From NCBI RefSeq assembly GCF_907164575.1, contig NZ_CAJQYY010000010.1, positions 1-64,000 on the forward strand: a DNA stretch of 64,000 nt, given 5' to 3'. Both the position numbers and the translations under genes were made by a program. This document shows positions 1 to 6,860 of the stretch, in pieces. Each line of letters begins with the position of its first letter. The first letter of the stretch is position 1. Under the pieces are notes generated by a model. It saw only the letters and a program-made list of their open reading frames with translations, was not told the DNA's origin and did no database searches. The stretch comes from Paraburkholderia gardini (GTDB lineage: Bacteria; Pseudomonadota; Gammaproteobacteria; Burkholderiales; Burkholderiaceae).

Positions 1-22
1 TAGGCTTTCATTCACCCTGATT

Positions 23-1453
23 TTACCGCCCCCGGACCATGTCTATAAGAATCAGATAACACGACAAGTAGTCTGACGCCGGGGGGTCACGCCACACCAA
101 GACTGCCCGAGGACCATTCGACGCATCGCCAAGAAATACGCTTTTCTTGAGATCGAGTGACGTGCGATCAAGCACTACAAGCTCACGGTTGTTTCGGTTG
201 ACAGACAGCAGAGAATTTGAGGTAAGCGCTTGCGACAATGGGTCGACCCATGAAAATGGTTTGCTCCAAGAATTAGGCTCAAATCTAATATCCTGAACTG
301 ACCTTCCAGTTTCAACATCCAGCACGCAGATACCTCGATGGGACTGGAACATGCCGACATAAACGCGATTGTGAATGTCGTCGTGTGTCAAACACGCAGG
401 AGTGGCGTCGTCTGCTCGGCCATTTTTTACTTCGGCAAGCTGAGCGTTGGCCACGTAAGCCTGCCGGCTTAGATCGTAGATAGCCAAATAAGAGTTAGCG
501 TGCGGATAACGCTGCCCATTGATGCAACCGCCACGCTGAACACCAATGTAGAGAAGCGGCTGCGTTGGATGTCGCAGCAGCGACATGCAGCCTCGCCCGC
601 CTTCGGGATACGGCACTGCCGTGACGGCGTATGTGGCGCTGTCGATGACATAGAACTGATTAACACGGTTGCTCGCAAAATAGACTTCTTTCTCGTCATG
701 CGACACCGCCAGTTGCCCATCACCTCCACCCGGTATCGCTATCCTCTTGACGATAGCGTGAGTAGCCAGATCAATAGCCAATATAACTTCCGAGAAAACT
801 TGGCCAACGAACAGGCGTCCGTCTGCAACAACCAAGCTGCCGGGCGGATGACTACGTATTTCTCTCGCACCATTTTGCGAGGAAACCACTTCGTATTTGT
901 CGAGGTCGATGGTACGGATGATCGTTTTGGAAATCGGATTAACAATGGAAATACTGCATCCGGCCCAGTTTGCAGTAATGATGACGTTGTTATACAGGAG
1001 CAGGTCATGCGGCTCAGCTCGGCTAGGAAACTGATAGATGGGCTCTCCATCATCGCTGCTGCTCAGCGTAAGCGGGACCTCTGATGTTGCTGCCAGTGCC
1101 GTGCTGGCGAACTCATCCAATGACGTCACAAGCGTAATATTCGTCCCTCGCGCCGCATCCTGTGCACCAGGCTGAAAGCCCGCCTCACTGACAATAATTC
1201 CCCGGTCAGCGCCAAGGTCGTCGATGAGACTCTTGAGCGCAAGCACCTTTTCCTTGGGAACGCGAGTCTTCCATAATTTGCATTCAATCACCCAAGTACA
1301 CAGAATGCCTGATCGAAGAAAGGTCGCGTAGACGTCGACGTCATGGGTTGCACGAGCGCCGGTAACGCGAAAGTCAACCTGAGCATTGCATCCAAGACGT
1401 CGAAATACTTCTGCTGTGGCTTCTTGATAGGCGCGCCAGTCCGTATAACTCAT
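23..1453 (-). CDS. Mrr-like restriction endonuclease domain fused to a beta-propeller
   Basis: The 476-residue protein has two parts. Residues 1-125 look like an Mrr/PD-(D/E)XK nuclease: HDVD near 37-40, then E57-C-K59 in WVIECKLWK, and the GIIVSEAGFQPGAQ segment typical of Mrr_cat domains. Residues from about 130 to 465 are repeated beta-strand units of the YVTN/quinoprotein-like propeller kind (VVADGRLFVGQ, VILAIDL, VYFASN, LLYIGV, VYVGMF, ICVLDVETG). Known: Mrr-type enzymes cleave modified or foreign DNA. Inferred: the propeller may sense a ligand or partner. It is the last gene of a four-gene operon, 12 bases after its upstream neighbour's stop. The N-terminal fold is well supported. The system's function is unknown. 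Confidence 0.75.
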   Translation of the reverse strand: MSYTDWRAYQEATAEVFRRLGCNAQVDFRVTGARATHDVDVYATFLRSGILCTWVIECKLWKTRVPKEKVLALKSLIDDLGADRGIIVSEAGFQPGAQDAARGTNITLVTSLDEFASTALAATSEVPLTLSSSDDGEPIYQFPSRAEPHDLLLYNNVIITANWAGCSISIVNPISKTIIRTIDLDKYEVVSSQNGAREIRSHPPGSLVVADGRLFVGQVFSEVILAIDLATHAIVKRIAIPGGGDGQLAVSHDEKEVYFASNRVNQFYVIDSATYAVTAVPYPEGGRGCMSLLRHPTQPLLYIGVQRGGCINGQRYPHANSYLAIYDLSRQAYVANAQLAEVKNGRADDATPACLTHDDIHNRVYVGMFQSHRGICVLDVETGRSVQDIRFEPNSWSKPFSWVDPLSQALTSNSLLSVNRNNRELVVLDRTSLDLKKSVFLGDASNGPRAVLVWRDPPASDYLSCYLILIDMVRGR

Positions 1454-1465
1454 GCAGCCCCTCTC

Positions 1466-2278
1466 CTATGGTGCAATCGTTGTTTTTTGTGCGATATCCA
1501 GCTTGCGATGAATCAGCGAGATCATCGTCAGAATGTCGAGCGCGTCCTGTTCTGACATCGGCCAATTCGTCTTAGGCGCATGGGCCAGAGGATTACGCAC
1601 TGCGCCGAATAGCCCGATCATTAAGTTCGCGAAGCCTTTCTGTTCGCTCTTTTCTGACTCGGTACTGAGCGGCCCAAGGGCTAAAGCAGGTTGTTGCCCA
1701 GAAAACGCCTTGTTCACCAGGTCTGCTCCGTCACCGCTCAGGCCAGATAGTTGGCGAATCCGCTCCGCAATGCCCTTCGTCGCCTCGAAGACCGCGTGAA
1801 AATAGTTCTCGTCCAAGAGTTCGGCACGGCAATAGTTCAATACTTCTGCGTGCACGGCGCGACTTTCTAATGCGGCCTTGAGCCGCCCCGCACGAGCGCG
1901 AGCCGCATCGAGCGTTGTAGCCTTATCGGCGTACCCGACCTTGCCGTCTTCGCGCACGTAGAAGCCGGAGAAGGCTAAAACGACATTGAGTTCGTCGCGA
2001 CGCCATGCAAATGTCGTCGCATCGCGGGCATAGTTCACCGGGTTCATCGCTCGGTTGATGAACATGATGAGGTGGTTGCCGACTCCATGCTGGTTCTGCG
2101 CACCGGCCAGCGCATTGAATAACCGCTTCCACTTGGTCATCCCTGGCGAGGGGTCGGCAATCTCGATCTCCTGCAACAACCGCTCGATCTGCGTCCCACT
2201 CAGGCCGCGCTCGGTGTCGGCCAGAACGCGACAAGCGGCTTCGAGGTGCTGCGAGCTAAATAATGAGATATGTGTCAT
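1466..2278 (-). CDS. TIGR02391-type (Ymh-like) protein with HEPN-like motif
   Basis: The start was set at MTHISLF (2278), 20 bases after the upstream stop and behind a purine-rich stretch, not at the longer frame beginning at 2308. The 270-residue protein ends in a helical domain with GLFGAVRNPLAH. R228-x4-H233 fits the R-x4-6-H motif of HEPN ribonucleases, and the RNPxAH signature with the preceding Phe/Gly helix matches the TIGR02391 family, often seen beside restriction and abortive-infection genes. The N-terminal half (helices rich in Glu and Leu, then FVREDG-like strands) has no motif I recognise. RNase activity is inference. Its place among three nuclease-like genes supports a defence role. 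Confidence 0.7.
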   Translation of the reverse strand: MTHISLFSSQHLEAACRVLADTERGLSGTQIERLLQEIEIADPSPGMTKWKRLFNALAGAQNQHGVGNHLIMFINRAMNPVNYARDATTFAWRRDELNVVLAFSGFYVREDGKVGYADKATTLDAARARAGRLKAALESRAVHAEVLNYCRAELLDENYFHAVFEATKGIAERIRQLSGLSGDGADLVNKAFSGQQPALALGPLSTESEKSEQKGFANLMIGLFGAVRNPLAHAPKTNWPMSEQDALDILTMISLIHRKLDIAQKTTIAP

Positions 2279-2298
2279 GAATTTTCTTTTTATTGTTC

Positions 2299-2781
2299 TC
2301 AGGCCCATTCAAGCGCGGTGATGATCGCCTGCCCCTCGGTGCCGACTTCAACAAACAGAGCGTGCTCGTAGCCAAGCTGCTGCTTGTAACCCTGAAGTTT
2401 CCGCAAATCGATCTGTCGATCGACGCGGCTCGTTGATTTCTTGAACTCCAAGACTAGATGATTTTGTCGCGTACCCCGTCGATGCACAATTACATCCGGG
2501 AATACGGTCTTCGCTTCATCGTCCTCGCTGTCTGGATAAAGTTCTAAATGTCCGAGACGCTTGGGTTCTGTGCCATCCCTGTTGTATTCGCAATCAACGG
2601 TCCAACCAGGAAAATACCGCTGGAGATACATCGCAAAGCGAAAGGTAATGGAGCGTTCGTTAGCATCGGTACCAAGTAAATCGTGGTCATTTTCCAAAAG
2701 TTCGGAAAGCGCTCGCGCAACTGCCTCGCCTGGCGGCTGATGCTGGAGATACTGCATTTGATTGGCGGATAGCATTCTCAT
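2299..2781 (-). CDS. Small PD-(D/E)XK-fold nuclease-like protein
   Basis: The protein is about 160 residues. It shows a textbook PD-(D/E)XK pattern: FPDVIVH (P96-D97 in the longest frame) followed by LVLEFKKS (E113-F-K115), then a helix with DLRKLQGYKQQLGYEHALFVEV, as in restriction-like endonucleases. The start is uncertain: GTG 2784, ATG 2781 and ATG 2775 are in frame behind a GGGAGG site at 2785-2790. I took 2781, though 2775 has the more usual spacing. It lies 71 bases after the first operon gene and overlaps the longest possible frame of the next. No named family was recognised. Confidence 0.65.
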   Translation of the reverse strand: MRMLSANQMQYLQHQPPGEAVARALSELLENDHDLLGTDANERSITFRFAMYLQRYFPGWTVDCEYNRDGTEPKRLGHLELYPDSEDDEAKTVFPDVIVHRRGTRQNHLVLEFKKSTSRVDRQIDLRKLQGYKQQLGYEHALFVEVGTEGQAIITALEWA

Positions 2782-2855
2782 CACCCTCCCAAGCTTGTCA
2801 AAAGCCTGAGAGCGTCCTGATATAGCGAGCGCCTTATAGCTTTCACTGTGTCCTC

Positions 2856-3794
2856 TTATCCAAGACTAACGCTGAACGGCGCGTATGCCGATTTAAACGT
2901 CGTCAATATCCTCTGCCGCGCCTTGTCCAATTCGTCGGCAACGCGATGCGTGAGCATGTAGGTGGGACAATTCTGCTGGCCGCATCCGCAAGGCCGGATC
3001 TCGCCTTCCCGAAGACGGGTTACGAAAATACGGCGCAGCGCATCGACCTGGCGAACCACCTGTTCCAACAGGAAGCGGATGCGCGCGTCTCGAATGTGAT
3101 GAATCGACGGAATACGCCTGATCTCGTCACCTTCCCGCGTTCGCCATACACCAGTGTTCAGTGCGCCGATGGTGTCCTCGATCGCTTGCTGAAAAGCAGG
3201 CAGGGAGCTTTCCTGCTGAAATGGCGTGCGAAAAGCCGGCCGGTCGAATACGACCGCCATCAGTTGCAGTGCATCGACATCCGAGAGATCGGGGAAGTCG
3301 TCAACGAATTTGCGGATGTCCGCCTCGGCGTCGGGAAACTCGATGCCTTGGACGAAACGGTGTAGTAGATATTCGGCGCGAAGCCGCAGGTTCTCCTCAA
3401 ACTCCACACCCGACCATATCGTCACATGAGGAATCCCCAGGGAGGCTGCGGCTTGCTCGATCCGGGTGCGGCTGGCGTCCGAAACAGCGCCACGAGAGAC
3501 GAACTTGAAGACATCAGGCGTTCCGCCTATAGCCTTGACCGCCTTGGTCATGTCGCCCTTTGCTTTCGCCAAGGTCAACGTGTCCCGATTCGCGCACTGA
3601 ATGATGGTCTTGCGTGCAGGTTGGCCATCAAGCGGTTCGATACCCGAGATGTCCCGCCCTTGATCGCCTCCAGATTGGCCGTGCCAAATCAGGTCGCGCC
3701 AGCCGGCGCGAACGTGATACGCAAGGACAAGGCGCTCGAACTGAACACCACTGTAGTCCTCGAAATGAATCGGAGAAACCGTCACCGTCGCCAT
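2856..3794 (-). CDS. Mrr-like restriction endonuclease-fold protein with C-terminal Cys cluster
   Basis: This is the first gene of the four-gene operon, 312 residues. The N-terminus contains SGGDQGRDI (D44, D48) and then TIIQCANRD (Q66), the layout of the D...(Q/E)-x-K core of Mrr-like nucleases. The expected lysine two residues after Q66 is Ala68; the nearest candidates are K77 and K79. GTPDVFKFVSRGAVSD and IPHVTIWSGVEFEENL resemble the later strands of such domains. The C-terminus has C269-x-C271-x4-C276, possibly a metal site, followed by a helical tail. The protein may be a nuclease with a displaced lysine or an inactive DNA-binding relative. Confidence 0.6.
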   Translation of the reverse strand: MATVTVSPIHFEDYSGVQFERLVLAYHVRAGWRDLIWHGQSGGDQGRDISGIEPLDGQPARKTIIQCANRDTLTLAKAKGDMTKAVKAIGGTPDVFKFVSRGAVSDASRTRIEQAAASLGIPHVTIWSGVEFEENLRLRAEYLLHRFVQGIEFPDAEADIRKFVDDFPDLSDVDALQLMAVVFDRPAFRTPFQQESSLPAFQQAIEDTIGALNTGVWRTREGDEIRRIPSIHHIRDARIRFLLEQVVRQVDALRRIFVTRLREGEIRPCGCGQQNCPTYMLTHRVADELDKARQRILTTFKSAYAPFSVSLG

Positions 3795-3933
3795 GCCTCT
3801 GCCCTTTTCCCGTGACTACTGTTCTTGAATACGCTCCTCTACGCTCCAGCGAGTTTCTGTGATAGCCAATGTAAGCCACCATTACTTCGTGCGGTAGCGA
3901 ACCTTGCAGCGCCGAACACTCACGGAGTGCGAC

Positions 3934-4320
3934 ATGGAGAATAACCCGTCACAGCTCATCAGCCGGGACAACGGTGCCAAGGAGCCTACGCGCCCCGTAT
4001 CCATCCCGCTGCCCGGCTCGGACGCCTACGACGATCTCCCGCAGTTTCCAAAGCGCAGTGTCTTGCCCTTCCGACGCACCATCCGCCGCCAGGAACTGCG
4101 GCAAATCGTCCCCTTGGCCGAAACGACGATCTACGAAATGGAGCGCCGCGGCGAGTTCCCGCGCCGCTTCAATCTGACGCCGCGCTGCGTCGTGTGGGAC
4201 TTGGCCGAAGTGGAGGCGTGGATCGAGCAGCGCAAGCAAGCCCCTCGCGGCGGCGTCTCGAAGCCGGATGTCCGCCTACGAAAAACCCGCCCTGTTCGGG
4301 CGGGTTCGAGTGAGGAATGA
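3934..4320 (+). CDS. alpA: AlpA-family transcriptional regulator
   Basis: The start at ATG 3934 is chosen because GGAG at 3924-3927 precedes it by six to seven bases; the longer frame would start at a TTG at 3904. The 128-residue product carries an AlpA/MerR-like winged helix: RRQELRQIVPLAETTIYEMERRGEFP and CVVWDLAEVEAWIEQRK. AlpA proteins of P4-type islands activate the integrase gene or act as excisionase-like directionality factors. Here it lies between the nuclease operon, which diverges from it, and higBA, which converges on it. Its 3' end (4284-4306) doubles as a terminator hairpin for the opposite strand. Confidence 0.85.
   Translation: MENNPSQLISRDNGAKEPTRPVSIPLPGSDAYDDLPQFPKRSVLPFRRTIRRQELRQIVPLAETTIYEMERRGEFPRRFNLTPRCVVWDLAEVEAWIEQRKQAPRGGVSKPDVRLRKTRPVRAGSSEE
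4281..4306 (-). terminator. Intrinsic terminator for higBA, inside the alpA 3' end
   Basis: On the minus strand AACCCGCCC (4306-4298) pairs with GGGCGGGTT (4292-4284) around a five-base loop and runs into a TTTTT tract (4285-4281). It is placed to stop higB-higA transcripts, although it lies within the last codons of alpA on the other strand. Confidence 0.7.
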
Positions 4321-4482
4321 TGCTGGACAGCGACTCGCATCCAAACAAGGTGGACGCCGAGCGCAGCAACCGCCAGCCTTCCTTCGTCACGTTGACCTGC
4401 GAAGCTACCCCGTGCCACGTCCAACACGTCCGCCAAGTGGCAGATCGACGCGCCGCCCTCATGCTCCGGCGCAGGAATCAAT

Positions 4483-4899
4483 TTAGCCGAAGAAAACAGC
4501 CGGGCTGACTGAGAATCGCTTGCTCAATGCCGCGATGTGGTCGCGAGTCAGGTTGCGGCCTCGGCCATTGAGAATCTTCGACACCAGCGACTTGCTCCCA
4601 ATCTCCGGTAGGTCAGCCACGCCCAAACCATGCTGCTCCATCAGCAACCGGAGCACGTCGACGCCGCCCAACTTCGCCACGCGCGCGTTGAATACCGCAA
4701 ACTCGTCGGATTCGTTTTCCCAGATCTCGATGGAACGGACCAGGATCTCGATCAGCGGGCGGTTGGCCTCGTAGTCCTCGACCAGTTCATCCATCAACGC
4801 CAGCGCCTGGGCGTAGTCGTCCTCATTGGCGATATGGCCAATGAAACCCGCCTCGTCGAACAAGGCATGGGCTCGTTCCTTGATGGCGGCAAATCCCAT
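4483..4899 (-). CDS. higA: HigA-type antitoxin
   Basis: The 138-residue antitoxin has an acidic helical N-terminus (ERAHALFDEAGF...DELVEDYEANRP) and a C-terminal helix-turn-helix (LLMEQHGLGVADLPEIGSKS...ILNGRGRNLTRDHIAALSKRF). Known: HigA binds and neutralises HigB and represses its own promoter. The start is ATG 4899, which sits behind AAGGAGG and only one base beyond the higB stop (4901-4903), indicating translational coupling. The toxin-first order is typical of hig loci. The operator-promoter is at 5236-5272 and the terminator at 4281-4306. Confidence 0.85.
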   Translation of the reverse strand: MGFAAIKERAHALFDEAGFIGHIANEDDYAQALALMDELVEDYEANRPLIEILVRSIEIWENESDEFAVFNARVAKLGGVDVLRLLMEQHGLGVADLPEIGSKSLVSKILNGRGRNLTRDHIAALSKRFSVSPAVFFG

Positions 4900-4900
4900 C

Positions 4901-5212
4901 TCAGTCACCCTCCTTCCGGTAGCGTTTGCAAAGCTTGTCGTACTCGGCATGCGTTGCGATGTGCTTGACGTACATGCGGTTGTCGCGGAATTCGATGAAA
5001 GCAATCAGTCGAAGATTGTTGCCACCGATGTCCAGCACCCACCACTTGTCCTTGTACTTGAAGTTGTCCAGCGACGGAAAAACCTGCCGCAGTGCCTGCG
5101 GTGTATCGAAATCGCCGGACCGCAGCACCCGGTAGGTGCGGTCGATCGCTTCGGCGTCATTCGGATAAGCCTTTGCTGCGTCGCTGAACGGCTTTCTGGA
5201 TATGACGTGCAT
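4901..5212 (-). CDS. higB: HigB-type mRNA interferase toxin
   Basis: The 103-residue protein opens with MHVISRKPF and contains FPSLDNFKYKDKWWVLDIGG, NNLRLIAFIEF and VKHIATHAEYDKLCKRY, the pattern of the HigB toxin family (RelE-like ribosome-dependent mRNA interferases). The conserved THAEYDK near the C-terminus is present, so the toxin looks intact. GGAA lies a few bases before the ATG at 5212. It is the first gene of the higBA pair, inside the guaA island, where such pairs often stabilise the element. Confidence 0.9.
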   Translation of the reverse strand: MHVISRKPFSDAAKAYPNDAEAIDRTYRVLRSGDFDTPQALRQVFPSLDNFKYKDKWWVLDIGGNNLRLIAFIEFRDNRMYVKHIATHAEYDKLCKRYRKEGD

Positions 5213-5235
5213 ATCGTTCCATGCTCACATGTAGA

Positions 5236-5272
5236 AGGATAGGCGGAAGTTGACTTTTTGTCAACTTCCGCC
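5236..5272 (-). promoter_or_regulatory. higBA promoter with overlapping palindromic operator
   Basis: A perfect inverted repeat, GGCGGAAGTTGAC at 5242-5254 and its complement at 5260-5272, is split by TTTTT. On the minus strand the palindrome contains TTGACA (5264-5259), followed at exactly 17 bases by TATCCT (5241-5236), a good sigma70 promoter about 25 bases before the higB start. An operator overlapping the -35 box is what HigA autorepression would require. Confidence 0.75.
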
Positions 5273-5292
5273 ATTGAGGCGAGTCAGCCAGC

Positions 5293-6549
5293 TCAAACCG
5301 TCGCGCTCAACGCCGGCACCACCACGTTCGCCGGCATCAACTTCGGCGCGTAGGCCTGTCCGTCGCCCCAGGCATCGACCATGTTTGCCCACTCTTGCAG
5401 CATATGGCGCCGCTGCTCGGCGTACTCGGCCTTGTTGTAGACCGAGCGCGAGGAACGTCCATCCTCGTGCGCCAGGCACTTCTCGATCCAGTCGCGGTTG
5501 AAACCGATTTCGTTCAACAGCGTCGAGCCGGTGCGGCGCAGGTCATGGACGGTGAACGGTTGTAGCGGCAGCCCTTTGGTTTTTGCAGCTTCCGCCACAA
5601 GTTGCGTGACCCGATTCAAAGTCGCATTCGACATGAACCGCTCGGCATCGTAACGAGAAGGAAAAACGAACCTTGAGCCGGCCGCACAGGCGTGCAACGT
5701 GATGAAGATGTCGAGCGCCTGGCGCGACAGATAGACCACATGCGGATTGCGGCCCTTCATCCGCTGCTTCGGAATCGTCCAGGTTGCGCGCTCGAAATCG
5801 ACCTCATCCCAGGTGGCCTGAATCAGTTCGCTCTTGCGCACCAGCGTCAGCAGAATCAGGCGCAGCGCCAGCTTGATGGTCGGATAGGTCGCCACCGACT
5901 CCATCTGCTGCACCATCAGCCGGATTTCCAGTGGCGACAAGGCGCGATCCTTCGGCACGAAGGTGGCGATCGAGGCTGCTCCTACGCTGTTCGCCGGGTT
6001 ATCAACCTTTTCACCGTGGGCGATGGCATATACGTAGACCTGCTTCACGATGTCCCGAATCTGCACCGCCGTAGCAGGTGCCCCGCGCTCCTTGACCTTG
6101 TTGCACAAGGCCCGCAGGTCTTCGGGCTGGATTTCGGTCAGCAGGCGATTCTGGAAAACCGGCAGGATGTCCCGGTCGATGATGTGCTTGCGCATCGCGC
6201 GGGTGCTGTCGGCCAATCTTGCATTGGCCAGCCATGTCTCCATCGCCGTGCCGAAGGTCTTGATGGCGACCACCCGGCGTTTCTCGCGTTGCTTTTCGAG
6301 CGCAGGTGATATGCCCTTGAGGACGGTTTTCCGCGCGTCCAGGAGCAGTTCGCGCGCCATCGCCAGAGAAATACCGTCAGGGCCATAGCGCCCGAGGGTC
6401 AGCGTTTCCCGGCGTCCGTTGAAACGGTAATCGTAGCGGAAGGTGACGGTACCGCTGGGTGATACCGTCACGTACATCCCATCACGGTCAGAAGCCTTAT
6501 AAGTCTTGGACTTAGGCTTCAAGTTACGCAGTGCAGCGTCGGTAAGCAT
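5293..6549 (-). CDS. int: P4-type tyrosine integrase of the guaA island
   Basis: ATG 6549 is the start because GGAGGA (6557-6562) precedes it; the longer frame from 6636 lacks this support. The 418-residue enzyme has an N-terminal DUF4102-type arm-binding domain (LTDAALRNLKPKSKTYKASD, RETLTLGRYG), a core-binding domain, and a catalytic domain with R238 (LVRKSE), HDLRR (H335, R338), H361 and the nucleophile candidate Y371 (SVYNKAEY). It catalyses site-specific insertion and excision of the island. It ends 20 bases before the higBA operator and starts 311 bases from guaA, the probable target. Confidence 0.93.
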   Translation of the reverse strand: MLTDAALRNLKPKSKTYKASDRDGMYVTVSPSGTVTFRYDYRFNGRRETLTLGRYGPDGISLAMARELLLDARKTVLKGISPALEKQREKRRVVAIKTFGTAMETWLANARLADSTRAMRKHIIDRDILPVFQNRLLTEIQPEDLRALCNKVKERGAPATAVQIRDIVKQVYVYAIAHGEKVDNPANSVGAASIATFVPKDRALSPLEIRLMVQQMESVATYPTIKLALRLILLTLVRKSELIQATWDEVDFERATWTIPKQRMKGRNPHVVYLSRQALDIFITLHACAAGSRFVFPSRYDAERFMSNATLNRVTQLVAEAAKTKGLPLQPFTVHDLRRTGSTLLNEIGFNRDWIEKCLAHEDGRSSRSVYNKAEYAEQRRHMLQEWANMVDAWGDGQAYAPKLMPANVVVPALSATV

Positions 6550-6745
6550 CGAGGTTTCCTCCGGCTTTTTGACGGCTTTACCGTCAGGTTTTACCGTCAG
6601 GGACCAGGAGACCTGTTGATGCCCGGAAAGCCGCATGAAACAAGCTTTCCCGAGGAGGCTTTTACCGTCAAAGACGGTAAAAGTCTGAATAGTGAACGGG
6701 AGTGTCTTAATCCGGCCTCGATTTTTACCGTCAGCTCTACCGTCA
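6444..6745. repeat. TACCGTCA repeat cluster around the integrase start
   Basis: The octamer TACCGTCA occurs six times on the plus strand (starting at 6463, 6579, 6592, 6663, 6726 and 6738) and once on the minus strand (6444-6451). A further copy with one mismatch at 6672-6679 forms an 11-bp perfect inverted repeat, CTTTTACCGTC at 6659-6669 with its complement at 6673-6683. Such iterated sites beside an integrase commonly bind the integrase arm domain, an excisionase or a repressor. Confidence 0.8.
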
Positions 6746-6860
6746 ACTTTTTCTGCTAGCCGGCGATAGCCACCGATAGCTGCCGCGACGTATTTCTTTC
6801 TAAATCAACACGTTACGTCAGTTTTTCGATAGCTGGCGATAGTCCTCGAAGGACGTCAAT
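6550..6860. other. Integrase-guaA intergenic region, probable attachment and regulatory region
   Basis: This 311-base gap has no gene. The integrase-proximal half carries the TACCGTCA copies. The guaA-proximal half carries four CGATAG boxes in two pairs spaced by eight to nine bases (starting at 6765, 6773, 6827 and 6836). The crossover site should lie at or just inside the guaA 3' end at about 6861, but I cannot delimit it without the other junction. Confidence 0.55.

Larger units (their letters stand above)
1..6860. mobile_element. Genomic island integrated at the 3' end of guaA (right part only)
   Basis: The segment holds an integrase, an AlpA-type regulator, a toxin-antitoxin pair and a nuclease-rich operon, and it stops where guaA ends. 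The integrase lies directly downstream of guaA in the same orientation, the usual arrangement of islands that use the guaA 3' end as attachment site. Base composition is visibly lower in G+C than the core: 60-base lines at 781 and 901 count 50% and 45%, against 65% at 35941. I found no second copy of the guaA 3' end (6861-6908) between bases 1 and 6850, so the distal attachment site and probably more cargo lie left of the window. Confidence 0.8.

Noticed and set aside
4317..4508. A 63-codon plus-strand frame after alpA
   Set aside because: It overlaps the higA 3' end, has no ribosome-binding site and shows no recognisable motif.
5242..5272. The 13-bp palindrome as the integrase terminator
   Set aside because: No T-tract follows on the minus strand, whereas a well-spaced higBA promoter overlaps it, so an operator is the better reading.
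6444..6745. The regular short repeats as a CRISPR array
   Set aside because: The repeated unit is only eight to eleven bases, spacing is irregular, orientations are mixed, and no cas gene is nearby.
6550..6860. A tRNA gene as the island's attachment site
   Set aside because: No cloverleaf or CCA-ended acceptor pattern is present; the guaA end is the only plausible target here.
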